Shown in pieces: positions 1-5,753 of a stretch of DNA of 12,396 nt. Positions within the stretch are counted from its first letter, which is position 1. Every line of letters starts with the position of its first letter. This stretch comes from Propionibacteriaceae bacterium (GTDB taxonomy: Bacteria > Actinomycetota > Actinomycetes > Propionibacteriales > Propionibacteriaceae): assembly GCA_025923975.1 (NCBI GenBank), contig JAICEV010000061.1, positions 1-12,396 of the forward strand, given 5' to 3'. The notes below the pieces were generated by a model that worked only from the letters and a program-made list of their open reading frames with translations, did not search any database and was not told the DNA's origin. The position numbers and the translations under genes were made by a program.

Positions 1-3
1 GTC

Positions 4-447
4 ATGTCCACCTACAGCCCGAAGCCTGGCGACATCACCAGGTCCTGGCATGTCATCGATGCCAATGATGTTGTGCTAGGAAGGCTCGCGGTCACGGCGG
101 CAACACTGCTGCGCGGCAAGCACAAGCCGACGTTTGCGCCACATGTGGACGGCGGAGACTTCGTCATTGTCGTGAACGCGTCCAAGATCGCGCTCACCGG
201 AAACAAGCGCACCGACAAGCTCGCTCGCCGGCACTCCGGCCGGCCCGGCGGTCTGAAGTCAGTCCCGTACGGAGAGTTGCTTGACCGGGACCCGCGCAAG
301 GCCGTCGAACTCGCCGTCTGGGGGATGCTCCCCAAGAACAAGCTCAGCCGCAGGCTGATCAGGAAGCTCAAGGTGTACGCCGGACCGGAGCACCCGCACA
401 GCGCTCAGCAACCGAAGCCGTACGCGATCAGTCAGATCGCACAGTAG
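4..447 (+). CDS. rplM: 50S ribosomal protein L13
   Basis: Large-subunit ribosomal protein L13, an early-assembling rRNA-binding protein. The 147-residue product has the usual actinobacterial length. Recognisable blocks are the N-terminal SWHVIDANDVVLGRLA (residues 14-29), LLRGKHKPTFAPHVDGGDFV (35-54), and the diagnostic GMLPKNKLSRRLIRKLKVYAG (107-127) followed by PEHPHSAQQP. The ATG at position 4 gives the expected start (MSTYSPKPGD, close to the MPTYTPK start of relatives). Only three bases of upstream sequence are present, so the promoter and ribosome binding site are outside the window. rpsI follows after 50 bp, the near-universal L13-S9 pair. Identity is secure. Confidence 0.98.
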   Translation: MSTYSPKPGDITRSWHVIDANDVVLGRLAVTAATLLRGKHKPTFAPHVDGGDFVIVVNASKIALTGNKRTDKLARRHSGRPGGLKSVPYGELLDRDPRKAVELAVWGMLPKNKLSRRLIRKLKVYAGPEHPHSAQQPKPYAISQIAQ

Positions 448-497
448 CCTCGCATCGATCACACGCCACCAAACTCCCGAAGCAAGGAACAATTGCA

Positions 498-1019
498 GTG
501 ACTGACATCGCGCCTGAAGCGGTCGAAGAAGACGAGGTCACCCCATTCGTCGAAGACGACCGCGAGATCGCCTACCGCTCCGAGGCGACGCCGCAGGTTT
601 CACACGGCCCTGCGGGCCGCCCGGCAGTTGTGGCGCCGTCGGCCGCCACCGGCCGTCGTAAAGAGGCAGTGGCTCGCGTTCGGATCCTCCCTGGCAGCGG
701 CCTGTGGACGATCAATGGCCGGACCCTGGACGACTACTTCCCCAACAAGGTGCACCAGCAGCTGGTTTCGGAGCCGTTCGCAGCGGCCGCGGTGACCGGC
801 TCGTACGACGTCATTGCCCGCATTCACGGTGGCGGGGTGACCGGCCAGGCCGGCGCCTTGCGACTCGGTGTCGCCCGGGCGCTTAATGCCGTTGATGCCG
901 AAGCCAGCCGGCCAGCGCTCAAGAAGGCCGGCCTGCTGACCCGCGATGCGCGGATCAAGGAACGTAAGAAGGCCGGTCTGAAGAAGGCCCGGAAAGCCCC
1001 GCAGTACAGCAAGAGGTAG
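498..1019 (+). CDS. rpsI: 30S ribosomal protein S9
   Basis: Small-subunit ribosomal protein S9, whose basic C-terminal tail reaches the P-site tRNA. It starts at GTG 498, with AAGGA (484-488) nine bases upstream as Shine-Dalgarno sequence. The first 50 or so residues are an acidic, low-complexity extension (many E/D, then A/P/G) typical of actinobacterial S9. The conserved domain begins at TGRRKEAVARVRI (51-63), continues through INGRTLDDYFP (72-82) and the glycine-rich IHGGGVTGQAGALRLGVARAL (109-129), and ends with KKARKAPQYSKR (162-173). It is 173 residues long, longer than the E. coli protein because of the extension. It lies 50 bp after rplM and 14 bp before glmM, so the three are probably co-transcribed. 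Confidence 0.98.
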   Translation: MTDIAPEAVEEDEVTPFVEDDREIAYRSEATPQVSHGPAGRPAVVAPSAATGRRKEAVARVRILPGSGLWTINGRTLDDYFPNKVHQQLVSEPFAAAAVTGSYDVIARIHGGGVTGQAGALRLGVARALNAVDAEASRPALKKAGLLTRDARIKERKKAGLKKARKAPQYSKR

Positions 1020-1033
1020 TCGCGGGAAGACCA

Positions 1034-2386
1034 GTGGGCCAACTTTTTGGGACCGACGGCGTACGCGGCAAGGCGAACGAGGCACTTACCGCGGAACTGG
1101 CCTTAAGTCTTTCGGTCGCGGCCGCCCACGTACTAGGCGAGACTGGCGAGTTCCATGGCCACCCGCCCTTGGCGGTGGTAGGCCGCGATCCCCGCGCCTC
1201 AGGTGAATTTTTGGAGGCGGCCGTAGTCGCCGGTCTGGCCAGTGCCGGAGTGAATGTCGTACGGCTCGGGGTACTGCCCACTCCGGGGGTCGCGTACCTC
1301 ACCGAAGCCTGCGACGCGGACCTGGGCGTCATGTTGTCGGCCAGCCACAACCCAATGCCTGACAACGGCATCAAGTTCTTTGCCCGCGGCGGCAACAAAT
1401 TGGACGACGCGCTCGAGGACGCGATCGAGTCCCGGTTGACCGAAATGTGGCCTCGGCCCACTGGCGCGGATGTTGGCCGCGTGACGGTTCAGCACTCTCT
1501 TGTCGAGACGTATGTCGCGCACCTGGTCAGCAGCCTGGGAAAGCCCGTCAGCCTGGAGGGCATCAAGGTCGTCGTCGACTGTGCGAACGGGGCGGCCTTT
1601 CAGGCGGCGCCAGCGGCTTTCGAGGCTCAAGGGGCCGAAGTCCATCGCATCCATGCGGAGCCAGACGGGATCAATATCAACGAGAACTGCGGCTCCACTC
1701 ATATGGATTCGCTGGTAGCAGCAGTGCTGGAGCAGCGAGCCGACATCGGGATAGCACTCGATGGGGACGCCGATCGCTGCCTGGCGGTCGACACGTTCGG
1801 CAGGATCGTGGATGGCGACCAGATCCTGGCGATGTTGGCTCTCGCCCTGCGCGAAGAGGGCCGGCTCAAGAACGACACGGTGGTGGCCACCGTGATGAGC
1901 AACCTTGGATTAGTCAACGCCATGCGGAGTGCCGGGGTGACGGTCCAGCAGACCAAGGTGGGGGACCGCTACGTCCTCGAGGCGATGAAGGCTGGCGGCT
2001 TCGTGCTTGGCGGGGAGCAGTCCGGGCACGTCGTGATGTTGGAGCACGCAACAACGGGCGACGGGATACTTACCGCGCTGCACCTGATGAGCCGGATGGT
2101 CACCTCGGGTCAGTCGCTGGCCCAATTGGCTTCTGTGATGACGCGGTTGCCGCAGGTGTTGATCAACGTGACCGGCGTCGACAAGACCCGGGCGGCTACG
2201 GATCCCCAGCTCTTAGCTGCGGTGAGCGAGGCCGAGGCGGAGCTCGGCGATTCTGGCCGGGTTCTGTTGCGGCCGTCCGGTACCGAGTCGCTGGTACGCG
2301 TCATGGTGGAGGCTGAGAGTTACGAGACCGCCAACGAAGTCGCGCATCGCCTCGCGGACGTGGTCAGGTCCTCGTTGGCCCTCTGA
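1034..2386 (+). CDS. glmM: Phosphoglucosamine mutase
   Basis: Interconverts glucosamine-6-phosphate and glucosamine-1-phosphate in the cytosol, the step after GlmS on the way to UDP-GlcNAc and peptidoglycan. The 450-residue protein has all four phosphohexomutase signatures: the active-site loop LSASHNPMPDNG with phosphoserine candidate S104, the metal-binding DGDADR (243-248), the sugar-binding GGEQSGH (326-332), and the phosphate-binding RPSGTES (413-419). The N-terminal FGTDGVRGKANE marks the GlmM subfamily rather than phosphomannomutase. The GTG at 1034 is preceded by GGGA (1024-1027) six bases upstream, and it begins exactly where family members begin. The gene follows rpsI by 14 bp, probably in one operon. 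Two TTA leucine codons (1910-1912 and 2213-2215) are notable in a high-GC housekeeping gene. Confidence 0.97.
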   Translation: MGQLFGTDGVRGKANEALTAELALSLSVAAAHVLGETGEFHGHPPLAVVGRDPRASGEFLEAAVVAGLASAGVNVVRLGVLPTPGVAYLTEACDADLGVMLSASHNPMPDNGIKFFARGGNKLDDALEDAIESRLTEMWPRPTGADVGRVTVQHSLVETYVAHLVSSLGKPVSLEGIKVVVDCANGAAFQAAPAAFEAQGAEVHRIHAEPDGININENCGSTHMDSLVAAVLEQRADIGIALDGDADRCLAVDTFGRIVDGDQILAMLALALREEGRLKNDTVVATVMSNLGLVNAMRSAGVTVQQTKVGDRYVLEAMKAGGFVLGGEQSGHVVMLEHATTGDGILTALHLMSRMVTSGQSLAQLASVMTRLPQVLINVTGVDKTRAATDPQLLAAVSEAEAELGDSGRVLLRPSGTESLVRVMVEAESYETANEVAHRLADVVRSSLAL

Positions 2387-2394
2387 GCAACACT

Positions 2395-2414
2395 GGCCCG
2401 CTGCGCTGCGGACC
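2395..2414. terminator. Possible bidirectional terminator hairpin
   Basis: Between the convergent ends of glmM and the small minus-strand gene lies an imperfect inverted repeat. GGcCCGC (2395-2401) pairs with GCGGaCC (2408-2414) around a six-base loop, with one internal mismatch. It starts nine bases after the glmM stop and abuts the stop codon of the opposing gene. No T tract follows beyond a short AT-rich TTATAA. Placement between converging genes is the main argument; the structure itself is weak. Confidence 0.3.
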
Positions 2415-2606
2415 TTATAAGCCGGGCAGCAGGTTGTTGATGTTGATCCTGCCTGATGCGGCCAGCAGGAGCGCCACAGTGCCTACGATGACTGACAAGA
2501 TGATGTAGAAGAGGAAGACTCCGAAGGCTGCAAAGAAGCCGAATTTGAGGGCCGTTCCCGCTCCAATCCGGACTTTTTCCGCCGGCGCGACGTACTGCGT
2601 AGTCAT
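2415..2606 (-). CDS. Small single-pass membrane protein, unknown function
   Basis: A 63-residue protein not matched here to a named family. The N-terminus is short and polar with a basic patch (residues 1-21, K11, R13, K21). A hydrophobic stretch from about residue 22 to 51, rich in F, I, V, L, G and A, can form one long transmembrane helix. A polar tail ends ININNLLPGL. The FGFFAAFGVF segment (22-31) has small residues spaced as in helix-packing interfaces, which may mean oligomerisation (inference). It is likely real: it fills the space between coaA and glmM with no competing ORF, has a believable composition, and carries TACCGT six bases before its ATG, the same arrangement as coaA. There is no clear Shine-Dalgarno sequence. 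It lies 108 bp downstream of coaA on the same strand and could be co-transcribed or have its own promoter. Confidence 0.7.
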   Translation of the reverse strand: MTTQYVAPAEKVRIGAGTALKFGFFAAFGVFLFYIILSVIVGTVALLLAASGRININNLLPGL

Positions 2607-2618
2607 GTGCCGACGGTA
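2607..2618 (-). promoter_or_regulatory. Putative -10 element for leaderless start of the small membrane gene
   Basis: Read on the minus strand, TACCGT (2618-2613) matches the actinobacterial -10 consensus TANNNT. It is followed by six bases (CGGCAC) and then the ATG at 2606. In that geometry the A of ATG would be the transcription start, so the message would be leaderless, which fits the missing Shine-Dalgarno sequence. A 17-bp spacing puts TGGGAC at the -35 place, a poor match to TTGACA. Confidence 0.4.
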
Positions 2619-2630
2619 CTAGCGAGACTC

Positions 2631-2643
2631 CCTGGGTCCCAGG
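2631..2643. promoter_or_regulatory. 13-bp perfect dyad, possible operator
   Basis: CCTGGGTCCCAGG is a perfect inverted repeat of 6 bp around one central base. A one-base loop is too small for an RNA hairpin, so a DNA-binding site is the more natural reading. It lies 25 bp upstream of the ATG of the small membrane gene and overlaps the position where the -35 box would fall relative to TACCGT. No second copy was noticed elsewhere in the window. Confidence 0.3.
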
Positions 2644-2694
2644 CGGCGCTCCCACGCGCACGCGATCGTTTACGTCGGTGCAGTAGGAAACGTA

Positions 2695-2713
2695 CGCCTC
2701 AGAGGTCGAGGCG
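2695..2713 (-). terminator. Hairpin just after coaA stop, possible terminator
   Basis: On the minus strand, one base after the coaA TGA, CGCCTC and GAGGCG form a 6-bp GC-rich stem around a seven-base loop. TACGTTTCC follows, which contains only a short T run. The position suits a coaA terminator or attenuator ahead of the small membrane gene. The stem is short and the T tract poor, so termination may be partial. Confidence 0.4.
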
Positions 2714-2714
2714 C

Positions 2715-3665
2715 TCAGACCTTGCGGATCCGTACCCATTGCACCGAGTGATCGCGATCTTTACGGAGGATTGCGGTTGCGCGGCCCCTGGTCGGCAGGA
2801 TGTTGGCATCGAGGTTCGGTCCGTTGATGGTGTCCCAGAGGTAGCACGCCTGCCGGATCGCCTCGCCGGTGGTCAGGTTGGCGTAGCGGGTGAAATAGGA
2901 GCGCGGGTCGCGAAATGCGGTGTCGCGCAGCGACAGGAACCGACTGACATACCAGTCGCGGACATCCGCTGCATCTGCATCGACATAGACCGAGAAGTCG
3001 AAGAAGTCGCTGACAGCCAGTCCGGTGGTGCCATCGAGCCGCGGCCGCGCCGGCTGCAGAACATTGAGACCTTCCAAGATCAATATGTCGGGACGCCGCA
3101 CTCTGACCTTGGCATCCGGCACGATGTCGTAGACGAGATGGCTGTAAACCGGTGCAAACACCTCCTCCTGGCCCGACTTGACGTCGATCACAAATCGCAG
3201 CAGGGCGCGCCGATCGTAGGACTCCGGGAAGCCTTTACGCTGCAGCAGCCCACGCCGTTCCAGCTCTGCGTTAGGCAGCAGGAAACCGTCGGTGGTCACC
3301 AGACTGACCCGTGGATGTTCCGGCCAGGCGGCCAGCAGCTCGCGGAGTAGACGTGCCGTGGTCGACTTGCCGACGGCAACCGACCCTGCGATTCCGATCA
3401 CAAACGGCGTACGCTCCACCGACAGCTGCAGGAACTCGTTCGTTGAATCGTGGAGCTCGCTGGTGTGCAGGAAGTAGCGGCTCAGCAGCCGAGTGAGGGG
3501 CAGGTATACCTCCCGAACGTCCAGCATGCTGGTCGGATCTCCGAGCCCGCGGACCTTTTCCAGCATCGTCTCGTCGAGCGGGATGGGCATATGTTCAGCA
3601 AGCTCCGCCCAGTCCGCGCGACGCCGCTCCACGTAGGCACTGACGAGCTCAGGGTCGTCGGACAT
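2715..3665 (-). CDS. coaA: Type I pantothenate kinase
   Basis: Phosphorylates pantothenate to 4'-phosphopantothenate with ATP, the first and usually rate-setting step of CoA synthesis. The 316-residue length matches E. coli CoaA. The Walker A loop is GSVAVGKST (94-102, K100), the catalytic aspartate D126 sits in TTDGF (124-128), and substrate-site regions YSHLVYD (174-180), DWYVSRF (237-243) and NGPNLDANILPTRGRA (281-296) are present, as is ILILEGLNVLQ (194-204). Bacterial type I kinases are feedback-inhibited by CoA (family knowledge). The ATG at 3665 has no Shine-Dalgarno sequence but has TAGATT six bases upstream, suggesting a leaderless transcript. The gene is divergent from glmS and the only strand switch in the cluster, together with the small gene downstream of it. 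Confidence 0.97.
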   Translation of the reverse strand: MSDDPELVSAYVERRRADWAELAEHMPIPLDETMLEKVRGLGDPTSMLDVREVYLPLTRLLSRYFLHTSELHDSTNEFLQLSVERTPFVIGIAGSVAVGKSTTARLLRELLAAWPEHPRVSLVTTDGFLLPNAELERRGLLQRKGFPESYDRRALLRFVIDVKSGQEEVFAPVYSHLVYDIVPDAKVRVRRPDILILEGLNVLQPARPRLDGTTGLAVSDFFDFSVYVDADAADVRDWYVSRFLSLRDTAFRDPRSYFTRYANLTTGEAIRQACYLWDTINGPNLDANILPTRGRATAILRKDRDHSVQWVRIRKV

Positions 3666-3677
3666 AGGCCGAATCTA
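3666..3677 (-). promoter_or_regulatory. Putative -10 element for leaderless coaA transcript
   Basis: On the minus strand TAGATT (3677-3672) matches TANNNT. It is followed by CGGCCT and then the ATG at 3665, so transcription would begin at or next to the start codon. No purine-rich ribosome binding site is visible in the preceding 25 bases. The hexamer expected at -35 (GAACCA with a 17-bp spacer) is a poor match, which is common in actinobacterial promoters. Confidence 0.45.
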
Positions 3678-3719
3678 GTGTCAGAAGATGGAATTGGTTC
3701 ATACCTGGCCACGGATCGC

Positions 3720-3755
3720 TTGACGGCCTGACCAGGAGCGCTGGAAAGGTACAGT
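3720..3755 (+). promoter_or_regulatory. Candidate glmS promoter and ribosome binding site
   Basis: The 98-bp coaA-glmS divergent gap must hold the glmS promoter. TTGACG (3720-3725) looks like a -35 box and TACAGT (3750-3755) like a -10 box, but the 24-bp spacing is too long for a standard sigma-70-type promoter, so at most one is likely used. GGAAAGG (3743-3749) is a good Shine-Dalgarno sequence, although 14 bases from the ATG at 3764. TACAGT ends eight bases before that ATG, so a leaderless start is also possible. Confidence 0.25.
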
Positions 3756-3763
3756 TGGCGGCT

Positions 3764-5608
3764 ATGTGTGGAATTGTCGGGTACGTCGGTGAGAAGGTGG
3801 CGCTGGACGTCGTGGTCGAGGGCTTGCGACGTCTCGAATACCGTGGCTATGACTCTGCGGGCGTTGCAATCGTGACCAACGAGACGCTGTGGGTCGCCAA
3901 GAAGGCTGGCAAGCTCGGCAATTTGGAGAAACTGCTGGCCGAGGAACAGTTGCCCCCTAGCGGCCTTGGTATCGGGCACACCCGGTGGGCCACCCACGGA
4001 GGCCCCACCGATGTCAACGCCCACCCGCATATCTCTTCCAACGGCCGGATCGCGCTTGTGCACAACGGCATCATCGAAAACTATGTGACGCTGCGGGAGG
4101 AGCTGGCAGCGGCCGGCATCACCTGCGAGTCCGAGACGGATACCGAGATCGTTGCGCAGCTCGTGGGCCAGCAAGTCTCGGCGGGACTGCCCCTCGTCGA
4201 GGCCATGCGAGTGGTCTGCGGTCGGCTGCGCGGCGCGTTCACCCTGGTAGCGGTGGACAGTGAGACACCAGACGGAGTTGTCGCCGCACGCCGCAACTCA
4301 CCCTTGGTCGTCGGGGTGGGGGAAGGCGAGAATTTCGTCGCATCCGATGTCGCCGCGTTCATCGAGCACACCCGCGAGGCCATTGAGCTTGGCCAGGATC
4401 AGCTGGTCAGCATCACTCCGGACACGGTCAAGGTCATTACCTTCGACGGCGAGCCTGCCGAGGTAAAGCCCTATCACGTTGACTGGGACCTCTCCGCCGC
4501 GGAGAAGGGCGGCTACGACTGGTTCATGCGTAAAGAGATCTACGAGCAACCGCGTGCGGTAGCCGATACGCTGCTGGGCCGTCACGACGCGAACTCACAA
4601 CTCACCTTGGATGAGATCCGGATTTCCGAGGCGGAGCTGCGTCGCGTGGACAAGATCATCGTGGTGGCCTGCGGCACTGCCTTCTACGCCGGACTTGTGG
4701 CCAAGTACGCGATCGAGCACTGGACCCGAATCCCCTGCGAGGTGGAGCTCGCGAGTGAGTTCCGCTACCGCGACCCGATCGTCGGACCGACGACTCTCGT
4801 CGTCGCAATCAGTCAATCCGGGGAAACCGCCGACACTTTGATGGCCATCAGGCACGCCCGCGAGCAGCAGTCCCGAGTACTTGCGATTTGTAACACCAAC
4901 GGCTCCACCATCCCGCGAGAATCCGACGCGGTGATCTACACCCACGCCGGGCCGGAGATCGGTGTCGCATCTACCAAGGGATTCCTCACCCAATTGGTTG
5001 CCTGTTACCTGCTTGGCCTCTACTTGGCTCAGGTGCGCGAAGTGAAGTATGGCGATGAGATCGCCGAAATCTTGCGCGAGCTTTCCGCCATGCCTGATGC
5101 CATTTCGGAGGTGCTTGACGACATCGGGCCGGTCCTGAACCTTGCCGCCGAGTTCGCCGACAAGCGGTCCGTGCTCTTCATCGGCCGACATGTTGGTTAT
5201 CCGGTCGCGCTCGAAGGCGCTCTGAAGCTGAAGGAGCTGGCCTACATCCATGCCGAGGGCTTCGCAGCCGGCGAGTTGAAGCACGGTCCTATCGCATTGA
5301 TCGAAGACCAGGTGCCGGTGTTCGTGGTGGTCCCACCGCGCGGCCGGGATTTGCTGCACGACAAGGTCGTCTCAAACCTGCAGGAGATACGCGCTCGGGG
5401 GGCCAAGACCATCGTCTTGGCCGAGGAGGACGACGACGAGGTAAGCCGGTACGCCGATGTCATGATCAAGTTGCCGAGAGTCTCGACATTGCTGCAACCC
5501 CTGGTGGCGACCGTGCCGCTGCAGATGTTTGCCTGCGAACTTGCCACCCAGAAGGGCCATGATGTCGATCAACCGCGCAACCTGGCGAAGTCAGTCACGG
5601 TCGAGTAG
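3764..5608 (+). CDS. glmS: Glutamine-fructose-6-phosphate aminotransferase (isomerizing)
   Basis: Makes glucosamine-6-phosphate from fructose-6-phosphate and glutamine, the committed step to UDP-GlcNAc. The ATG at 3764 is chosen because the protein must begin Met-Cys-Gly-Ile: after Met removal the cysteine is the glutaminase nucleophile. An in-frame TTG at 3755 would bury it. The 614 residues comprise an Ntn glutaminase domain (RGYDSAG, HTRWATHGG at 72-80, HNGIIENY, ESETDTE) and two SIS sugar-isomerase domains (ACGTAFYAG from 302, ISQSGETADT from 349, then GRHVGYPVALEGALKLKEL and AAGELKHGP with H507). It ends DQPRNLAKSVTVE; K609 corresponds to the lysine that opens the sugar ring in E. coli. 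All key residues are present. The 98-bp upstream gap shared with coaA leaves little room for a glmS ribozyme and none was seen. The product feeds GlmM, encoded upstream. Confidence 0.98.
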   Translation: MCGIVGYVGEKVALDVVVEGLRRLEYRGYDSAGVAIVTNETLWVAKKAGKLGNLEKLLAEEQLPPSGLGIGHTRWATHGGPTDVNAHPHISSNGRIALVHNGIIENYVTLREELAAAGITCESETDTEIVAQLVGQQVSAGLPLVEAMRVVCGRLRGAFTLVAVDSETPDGVVAARRNSPLVVGVGEGENFVASDVAAFIEHTREAIELGQDQLVSITPDTVKVITFDGEPAEVKPYHVDWDLSAAEKGGYDWFMRKEIYEQPRAVADTLLGRHDANSQLTLDEIRISEAELRRVDKIIVVACGTAFYAGLVAKYAIEHWTRIPCEVELASEFRYRDPIVGPTTLVVAISQSGETADTLMAIRHAREQQSRVLAICNTNGSTIPRESDAVIYTHAGPEIGVASTKGFLTQLVACYLLGLYLAQVREVKYGDEIAEILRELSAMPDAISEVLDDIGPVLNLAAEFADKRSVLFIGRHVGYPVALEGALKLKELAYIHAEGFAAGELKHGPIALIEDQVPVFVVVPPRGRDLLHDKVVSNLQEIRARGAKTIVLAEEDDDEVSRYADVMIKLPRVSTLLQPLVATVPLQMFACELATQKGHDVDQPRNLAKSVTVE

Positions 5609-5626
5609 AGCCGAAATGAGTCGCCT

Positions 5627-5745
5627 GTTCTCAATCACGCTGCGAGCGTCGGGAATCGCGGACAGCAAGAGCGATGCGCTCCCAGCGTCCCAATCACGCT
5701 GGGAGCGGCGGACTCCATGCGCGATGCGCGAGCAGCGTCTCAAAT
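5627..5745. repeat. Two tandem palindromic repeat units plus start of a third
   Basis: The glmS-acpS gap is mostly repeat. Unit 1 (5632-5690) and unit 2 (5691-5741) both begin CAATCACGCT; their first 21 bases agree at 19 positions. Both end in a related 19-base block (5671-5689 and 5721-5739, 16 of 19 identical) sharing GCGATGCGC and AGCGTC. The flanking GTTCTCAATC (5627), GCGTCCCAATC (5685) and GCGTCTCAAAT (5735) suggest that a third unit begins and is cut off just before acpS. Within each unit the start and end are inverted copies of one another, so each is an imperfect palindrome. Unit 2 also contains ATGCGCG twice in tandem (5717-5730). There is no coding potential. It could be a REP-like element, an operator array or a terminator. 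Confidence 0.8.
5677..5707. terminator. Perfect 12-bp hairpin at the repeat-unit junction
   Basis: CGCTCCCAGCGT (5677-5688) and ACGCTGGGAGCG (5696-5707) are exact reverse complements around a seven-base loop, giving a very stable stem 68 bp after the glmS stop. No T run follows on either strand. Actinobacterial terminators often lack one, so it may end the glmS transcript. It may equally be a by-product of the palindromic repeats. The left arm can also pair with 5637-5648 (11 of 12), so alternative folds compete. Confidence 0.5.
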
Positions 5746-5753
5746 AGCAGCGC

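Noticed and set aside
2607..3350. Long open frame on the plus strand opposite coaA (247 codons)
   Set aside because: It is antisense to a coaA with complete motifs, and its translation has no recognisable domain. High GC keeps many antisense frames open.
3666..3763. glmS ribozyme or riboswitch upstream of glmS
   Set aside because: The ribozyme belongs mainly to Firmicutes and needs more room than fits beside the coaA promoter in this 98-bp gap. No matching core was seen.
4595..5359. 254-codon minus-strand frame opposite glmS
   Set aside because: It overlaps the SIS domains of glmS, which carry all catalytic residues. No domain is seen in the antisense product.
5627..5745. CRISPR array in the glmS-acpS gap
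   Set aside because: There are only two units, they are adjacent without unique spacers, and there are no cas genes nearby.
5529..5747. 72-codon open frame through the end of glmS and the repeat gap
   Set aside because: It starts inside glmS in another frame, and its latter half is translation of the palindromic repeats.
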